The notes below the pieces were generated by a model, which saw only the letters and a program-made list of their open reading frames with translations, had not been told where the DNA came from and did no database searches. 64,000 nt of DNA from Trichaptum fuscoviolaceum. Its lineage: Eukaryota; Basidiomycota; Agaricomycetes; Hymenochaetales; Trichaptaceae. The stretch covers positions 4,427,671 to 4,491,670 of the forward strand of contig CAJSYZ010000002.1 in NCBI GenBank assembly GCA_910574455.1, in the 5' to 3' direction. This document shows positions 58,088-64,000 of this stretch, in pieces; position 1 is the stretch's first letter, and every line of letters starts with the position of its first letter. The position numbers and the translations under genes were made by a program.

Positions 58088-61000
58088 TTACCCCCCTCCA
58101 AAGGCGCAACTCCGGGGCGCCAAGCTTGAATCTTGCTCAGGTCACAGAGCTCGATAGCGTTGACTTCTCGAGGGGCGTCCGGGTGTTTTCGATAGAAACT
58201 GCGAATTTTAGCCTTTGCATTACCCATATCCTTTGCGGGAATCCATGTATCTTCCGCGCTCGAATATCCCTTCCATCGTACCAAATATTCAAACCTCCGT
58301 CTAAACCGTCTAGCGTCCAGTACCTCTTCCACCTCGTATTCCAGATCTCCTTCTACTTCGACTGGGGGCGGCGGGGGTTGCGTTCGACCGGGAATGTCGT
58401 CTTCGTGGTATGGCGAGAGCAGCGATACGTGAAATACGGGATGAATCTTCAGCGACGCGGGGAGTTCGAGTTCGTAGGTGAGGTCACTTAGCTTTGCCTT
58501 CACTTTATACGGCCCTAGTCGTTTCGGTAATAATTTGCGCGCTCCTGGTCGCCGAACGTTCGTCGCCTCGAGCCATACTTTATCCCTGACTGCGTACTGC
58601 GGGGCCTCGTTCCTGGCCTGATCGTAGTGCTGCTTCATGCGCTCTGCCGCAACCTCCAAAGCCGCTCTTGCCTCTTCCTGTGCCTGCTGAAGCTCCTGTA
58701 GTCGTGCGTCCGCGGCGGGGACCGTGGACAGGCCGTCGCTCGGGGCAATCGTGAATTCGGGATTGTAGCCGTAGACAAGCGCGAACGGGGATTGTCGTGT
58801 TGCCGCGTGCGCTTTCGTGTTGTGCGCGAACTCTGCCATTGGGAGTAATCCGGCCCAGTTTTCTTGTCGTGTATCTATGAAAGCCCGTAAATACTGTTCC
58901 AGCTCTTGGTTTACCCTTTCGGTTTGCCCATCCGTCTGCGGGTGATACGCAGTCGACGTGGTACCCTTGATACCGAGTCGGGAAAAGAGGGCCTTCATGA
59001 ACTGCGCGACAAACTGTGGTCCGCGGTCGGATATGATCTGGCGGGGGGTTCCGTGCAGCTTCCAGACGTGCTGCAGGAATAGTTCCGCAGTTTCCGGTGC
59101 ATCGATGTCAGACGTGGTCGGGATAAAATGCGCTTGCTTGGTGAGACGGTCGACTACCACGAAAATTGCGTCGTAATCCTCAGATCGGGGGAGCTGGGTG
59201 ATGAAATCGCACGAAATCGCCTGCCAGGGGCCCTGCGGGATTTCGTTCGGTTGCAGGAGTCCTACCGGGCGTTGGGATCGGTTCTTCGTGCGTGCGCAGG
59301 TATCGCATCCCGAAACGTATCGTTCTACGAAGTTAGACATCCCGGGCCACCAGTAGTTGCGGCTTACCATCTCAAACGTTTTCCAACGTCCAGGATGTCC
59401 GGCAGGGAGACTGTCGTGGTAAGTCTTCACCACATCCCGGCGAATGGTCTCGTCTTTCGGGACGTAAACCTTACCCTGGTACAGGATGAGGCCTTCCTCG
59501 GTGCTCCAGTCCTCAAGTTCCTTGGTCAGGACTCGAGGCGCCTTGGACTTGACCAACTCGATTGCGTCCACCAGTTCGTCTTCATACTGATCTGACTTAC
59601 GAATGCGTTGTAGGAGGGCCTGATCCCCGTGTACCTGTGTCATTCCCCGACGAATTGCTTTTAGTCGAAACATTTCGGGGGTCAAGAGGGTCCGTCCCGT
59701 GTTGTCTTCGCCTTCGGGTTGAAGATCGACGCGTCGTGACATGGCGTCGGGTTTGCCCCCGAGTCGCCCTGGGCGATGGCGAATCGTAAAGTCGAAGCGA
59801 GTGAGGAACAGACTCCACCGGGCTTGGCGTCGCGTCAGCGTTCGGGATTCAGAGAAATATAGCAGATTCTTGTGGTCAGACACGATATCGAGTTTATGAC
59901 TCGCACCTTCGAGATAATGTCGCCACTCGTCAAGAGCTCTAATAATCGCGAGTAGCTCCTTGTCGTAAATCTCGTAGTTGCGTTCCGCATCGTTGAGGGA
60001 TTTCGAGAAAAAGGCGACCGGATGTATCAGCCCGTCGTCGCCTTCCTGGGACAAGACCGCGCCGGTCGCGAAATCAGAGGCGTCGCATTCCACGATGAAT
60101 TGTCGCGACATGTCTGGCATCATCAGGACGGGGGCGGTCGTGAACATGCGCTTGAGATAGTCGAAGGCGAACTGCTGGTTTTCTGTCCAGGCCCAGCGAA
60201 CGTCCTTCTTCAGCAGCGTCGTGAGCGGTTTGACGATGTGCGAGAAATCCCGAATGAAGCGTCGATAGAAATTCGCGAACCCAGGAAGGCTTGAATGTCT
60301 TTCACCTTTTTCGGGGTAGGCCAGTCGAGGACCGCCTGTACCTTGGCGGGATCCATCGCCACCTTTCCCTGCGAAATAATCATCCCGAGATACTCGACGG
60401 AAGTCTGTTTGAATTTGCACTTTTCGGGTTTGCAGAACAAGTCGTTTTCGCGTAGCCGTTTAAGGACTTCCCGTACGTGTTCATCGTGCTGCGATTCATC
60501 TTCGGAAAAGATTAGCAAGTCGTCAAGATAGATGATCACGTATACTCCAATGAGGTCTTTGAAGATATCGTTCATCATGTGCTGGAAGGTCGCTGGGGCA
60601 TTCGTGAGCCCGAATGTCATCACCGTTGGTTCGAAATGTCCTGCCTGAGTCCGAAATGCAGCCTTCCACTCGTCGCCTTGTTTCAGTCGCACATTGTGGT
60701 AGCCCCATCGTAAATCTAGAGTCGTGAAAACCTTCGCCTTTTGCAGCGCGTCTACGAGTTCCATCGTGAGGGGAAGCGGGTATCGATTCTTGACCGTGAT
60801 GTCGTTCAGTCGTCGGTAATCGACTACCATGCGCAAGGTTCCATCCTTTTTCTTGATAAAGAAGACGGGAGCCGCTGCAGGGGATTTCGAAGGTCGTATG
60901 TACCCCTTGCGTAGGTTTTCGTCAACGAATTCGCGAAGGGCATCGCGTTCAGCTGGGGCCAAGGGATAGATTTTGCTGTACGGGGGAACCTTCCCGGGTT

Positions 61001-62126
61001 CTAAATCTATGGCGTGGTCATACGGCTTGCGCAGTGGAAGCCTTTCGGATTCAACTTTCGAGAAAACGTCGGCAAACTCACGGAATTCGGGGGGAACTAG
61101 TTCTTCGAAGGTTTTCTCGCCTTCCTTCACCGCAGATTTCTCAGCGATGGCCTGGGAGTGGGTGTACGAGGCGGCAATTTTGTACGCGAAATGGTCGTCC
61201 GTCGTGACGAAGTAGGATTCGGCGTCGTGGTACTGGTCCCAATATTTTTCTGAGTACCGAAATCCCGGTGGGACAGCTTCCCATTCGGCCTGGGTCCTGT
61301 CGGGCCCCCAGGGGGTCTCGACTTCTTCTGCTATGGCGAGGCGGGGAAGCGGGACCAGGCGTTGCTGGTTGTCACACTGGGGCGGGCAGCGGTTGAGATC
61401 GACCACATCATTGGTCCAGTCAATGGTTGGGTTATGGTGCCGCAACCAGTCGATCCCCATGATAATATCGTCGTCGCCAATATCCGCGACGGCCATGGTC
61501 AACTGTTCTAAGTGTCCCTTCATCTCGACGTTGAGGACCACTTCCTTGGTGATGCGTCCAATCGCGTTCGGGGAATTGTCTGCGTTTCGTAAAAGTATCG
61601 GGATTACCAAGTCCCGGGTCTGGAGTCCGTGTCGCGAAACGTAGCGGGAATTTATGAAAGTTCCCGACGCACCGCTGTCTAACATTACTGTGGCTAAGGC
61701 ATCCGTCTTTCCGTCGCTAACCTGTACCGGGAACTTCAAATGTCGTCTAAGACGACGGTCTATTGTAGAGATGGTTAAATACAAGGGACCATTATTAAGA
61801 GAGTTCTTCGGCCACAAGGGCGGTTGGGTCGTATAGGGCGCGACTGAGCAATACGACCCTACTGAAAATCCGCTGGGGGCGGGGCTTCGGGATTGTGAAC
61901 GTTCTTGGCGGCGGGCGTCATGGCGGCGAATGCGTTCTGTAGCACGGACTGCTGCACATTCTGGACGTACTGTTCCGCCATACGTTTGAGCGTTTCTTCG
62001 AATGACTGGAGCGCGGGGGGCGATGGGCTCGACGGGGACGTGGATTTCGTTGCCTTTAGGTTTCGGGTTGGCGGTCGCGTTGGGCAATCGCTCACCAGAT
62101 GGTCTTTCCCTCCGCAGTAGTAGCAT
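57940..62126 (-). pseudogene. Family A copy 2 pol, one frameshift
   Basis: Protease, RT, RNase H, integrase and chromodomain are all present and no stop interrupts the integrase part (Arg where copy 1 has TGA). A one-base deletion at about 60281 (ccagg where copy 1 reads ccgagg) breaks the frame after KDIQAFLG, between the RT palm/thumb and the RNase H; FANFYRRFIRDF continues in the other frame. Catalytic motifs on both sides are intact: LDSGASG, YLDD, DASDF, and the integrase D, D, E set (CDFIT, SDRGPQF, QTERVNQELE). The frame ends 148 bases inside LTR 2. Confidence 0.92.
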
Positions 62127-63052
62127 AGTCCCTTACTCCTGCGCTCCCGGCGCACCCTGTCAATCTCCATCGCGTTGGGATCCTTCGTCGAGCTTGCGCC
62201 CGCAGTCGGGATCGTACGCGGAGCTGAACTAGTGGTGCCGGGATTGCTTCGGGGCGTAGCCGCTGGCTTCGATACTGGTCCATAGGCGTGTGCGAGCCTT
62301 AGCTTCTCGTCCGTCTCGGAAACCCAGTTGACGTAGGCATCGAATTTCATATCCTTCGCCTCTGTGCTGGCGATGTGCTGGCGAACCTGGTCTTTGAGTC
62401 CCTTCCGGAACATGTCGAGGTAGATGACATCCGTCGTCGCGTCCTTGGGCCACCCGGTGAGGGCTTGGAGGGCACGGAATTGCGACGCAAACTCTGCGAC
62501 CGTTCCTGTCTGGCGTAGGCGCATCAGCTTGTCGGCTGCGGCTTTGTCTGCATCGATTTCTCCGTAAGAGGCGCGAAGGGCGGCGAACAGGGCCTCCAGG
62601 CTGGCGGCTTCTGGTGGTGTCGGGATGTCCTGGAGTCGATCTAGAATGGGTCGTGCCCAGTCTTGCGCCGGTCCCCGCAGTAGCATCAGGGCGAATGCGA
62701 CCTTGCGGGTTTCGTCCAGCCCCGGATGTTGTCCGAACAGGTAGAGCTTAATCTGGTGAATCCAGTTTTCCAGCTTGGCTCGTTCGCCTTCGAAGGTGTC
62801 GGGAAGCTTCATCTTGAGCCCTGCTCCACCCCCAGACGGGGAGGCGGGCTGGCTCGCGATTTGGGCTTCTAACGCCTGGTTGGCGTGCTTGAGCTGGGCG
62901 ACAGTGTTCTGAACCTGATTGTGTTCGTTGACTAACTTGGAGTAGCGTTTTTCGAGGGTGTCGAGGCGATCAAGGATGGGCTGGAGTTTGTCTTCCTCCA
63001 TCGAGGAGCTCGGGGACGGGAAAGCGAAGGTATCTGCGAGTCCTCCCCCCAT
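61859..63052 (-). CDS. Family A copy 2 gag
   Basis: An open frame of 397 aa. It starts at MGGGLADTFAFP because a C-run of six bases (four in copy 1, near 63045) shifts the upstream MSSHQEW start out of frame; the missing N-terminal seven residues may not matter. It has a coiled coil, a capsid-like region (PDTFEGERAKLENWIHQIKL, GQHPGLDETRKVAFALMLL) and a CCHC knuckle, CYYCGGKDHLVSDC. It ends PEAPPPADFQ at 61859. It would form the particle for this element, and perhaps for family B. Pol follows in the -1 frame with a long overlap. Confidence 0.88.
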   Translation of the reverse strand: MGGGLADTFAFPSPSSSMEEDKLQPILDRLDTLEKRYSKLVNEHNQVQNTVAQLKHANQALEAQIASQPASPSGGGAGLKMKLPDTFEGERAKLENWIHQIKLYLFGQHPGLDETRKVAFALMLLRGPAQDWARPILDRLQDIPTPPEAASLEALFAALRASYGEIDADKAAADKLMRLRQTGTVAEFASQFRALQALTGWPKDATTDVIYLDMFRKGLKDQVRQHIASTEAKDMKFDAYVNWVSETDEKLRLAHAYGPVSKPAATPRSNPGTTSSAPRTIPTAGASSTKDPNAMEIDRVRRERRSKGLCYYCGGKDHLVSDCPTRPPTRNLKATKSTSPSSPSPPALQSFEETLKRMAEQYVQNVQQSVLQNAFAAMTPAAKNVHNPEAPPPADFQ

Positions 63053-63145
63053 TCCTGGTGGGATGACATCGCTGGTCGGCGGTACGGGTGCGGGGGTAGA
63101 AGTAAAGAGCGTGAGGGTGTCGAGTCCGAGCGGCGGTGAGCCAGG

Positions 63146-63156
63146 ACTTTTGACCT
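63146..63156 (-). promoter_or_regulatory. Family A copy 2 primer-binding site
   Basis: Same as copy 1: element-strand AGGTCAAAAGT 2 nt from the LTR, complementary to LTR 3 at 63463-63453. Confidence 0.7.
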
Positions 63157-63158
63157 AA

Positions 63159-63975
63159 TGTTACGACCGTCGGGAATTGTAGCGGGAAACAGTTCGGGAA
63201 ACTGGGATTCGCGACAAGAACCCGCGTTCGGGAATCTGGATTCGCGACTGGGAACGAGCGTGGGAATTCAGGCGGGAAACGCGCGGGATTCTATCCAGGC
63301 GCGTCGCGGGATTCTCAAGGCCAGCTAGGACTCTTCACTGCTTTGAACGTCAAGTAAGCGGATCCCTAAGGAAGCACTCCACAAGTAAGTATTGCGCAAC
63401 TAACTACACAGGAGAAAAGAGAGAGATCGCACCTAAGGAAGCACTCCACAAGAGGTCAAAAGTGGGGTGCTCCTTACGATGCCTACAGCTATTTATCTAC
63501 TTCGTAAAGACTGTATAGTTAATCTACGCTAAGTGTCCTTGCGCAATGCGCACCTATCTACTACAAACGATACATGCTACGACCGCACTGCTAGGCATGT
63601 CTATCCCGTCTCTCCAGATGGCTACGGCCTGTCCGTGGACGTCAGCGTCCGGTCCGGGGCCGCGACTAGCCAGACTAGGTATGCCAGACTGTTGCAGGTC
63701 GTCACCTTGAGGTACTAACGGATTAATGAGCGTATGTTGATAAGTGAATGTACGTGTGCCGTGGCGGGTCGTCGTAAATGAGTGTGTGTATGCGTGCATG
63801 GTTGCCGGGACGGTGGTGCGGGATAAGTCACGTGAGCATGGGATCGTGCGATTCGGGAATGAGGTTTCGCGCGGGGAATCCAATGGCGGGATTCTCCCCG
63901 CGGGTTTGTCTGCTCATGTCGGGATCCTTGGCGGGAAAGTGCGGGAAATGAGAAAAGGAGCCCGGGATCTCGACA
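63159..63975 (-). repeat. LTR 3 of family A (5' LTR of copy 2), 817 bp
   Basis: One T shorter than LTR 2 (near 63193) with only a few substitutions against it. Ends CTCGACA at 63975 and is followed by gattc, which does not match the left flank of the array. Confidence 0.92.
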
Positions 63976-64000
63976 GATTCCCCCGCTCGTTTCCCGTCGT
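63976..64000. other. Right flank, LTR-B-like sequence
   Basis: The last 25 bases contain CCCGCTCGTTTCCCG, as in the family B LTR near 52240. The array may therefore lie inside another B-type LTR, but too little is visible. Confidence 0.4.

Larger units (their letters stand above)
57270..63975 (-). mobile_element. Ty3/chromovirus LTR retrotransposon, family A copy 2
   Basis: LTR 2, pol, gag, primer-binding site and LTR 3, about 6.7 kb without nested insertions. It shares LTR 2 with copy 1, so the two copies form an LTR-internal-LTR-internal-LTR array. One frameshift in pol and a G-run length change at the gag start are the only clear lesions. The similarity of LTR 2 and LTR 3 marks it as the younger unit. 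Confidence 0.92.

Noticed and set aside
57840..58491. Plus-strand 211-aa frame, also at 45424-46059
   Set aside because: Antisense of the pol C-terminus and LTR of family A; conserved only because the element is duplicated.
63976..64000. Target duplication for the family A array
   Set aside because: The right flank gattc does not match the left flank gttac.

Overview
The window is nuclear DNA from a filamentous basidiomycete, most likely an agaricomycete. Genes carry many introns of about 50-80 nt with GT-AG ends. The protein families fit: an ABCA transporter, a SIKE/Sci1-like STRIPAK protein, a BCS1-like AAA protein and a Plavaka transposase. The retroelements are Ty3-type chromodomain elements. 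I see no convincing tRNA, rRNA or CRISPR array.

Layout. 0.3-10.8 kb holds host genes: an RCC1-repeat protein, a Sci1/SIKE coiled-coil protein and a large ABCA transporter on the minus strand. The transporter is interrupted by a 442-bp TA-flanked MITE only two bases before a splice donor. 11.5-17 kb is a block of decayed genes: a duplicated tail of an AGC kinase, the kinase pseudogene, a beta'-COP (COPB2/SEC27) pseudogene and a PPR-like pseudogene. 17.8-30.4 kb has an uncharacterised 468-aa protein, a DEDDy 3'-5' exonuclease, a degraded BCS1-like gene, a small four-helix-bundle candidate and an uncharacterised 964-aa protein. About 30.7-37.9 kb looks like a Plavaka-class DNA transposon with a frame-broken transposase and a convergent second gene. 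41.8-44.8 kb is an unusual 15-exon gene with nine or more tiny symmetric exons; a retrotransposon truncates it.

44.8-64 kb is a nested retrotransposon complex. Family A is an autonomous-type Ty3/chromovirus with 818-bp LTRs and gag, protease, RT, RNase H, integrase and chromodomain. Two copies on the minus strand share the middle LTR. Family B (6540 bp, plus strand) is inserted in the pol gene of A copy 1 with a perfect 5-bp target duplication. It has 2.5-kb LTRs differing by one 2-bp indel and encodes only a zinc-knuckle protein.

The most interesting signal is in the cis elements of A and B. Each has an 11-nt primer-binding site 2 nt inside its LTR that is perfectly complementary to an 11-nt stretch of its own LTR, about 26-34 nt downstream of a shared TATA-like box. 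The families differ by one base in this site, and the LTR stretch carries the matching change. This is what a Tf1/sushi-type self-priming mechanism predicts, and it suggests B is mobilised by the proteins of A. Both A copies in the window are themselves broken, at different places.
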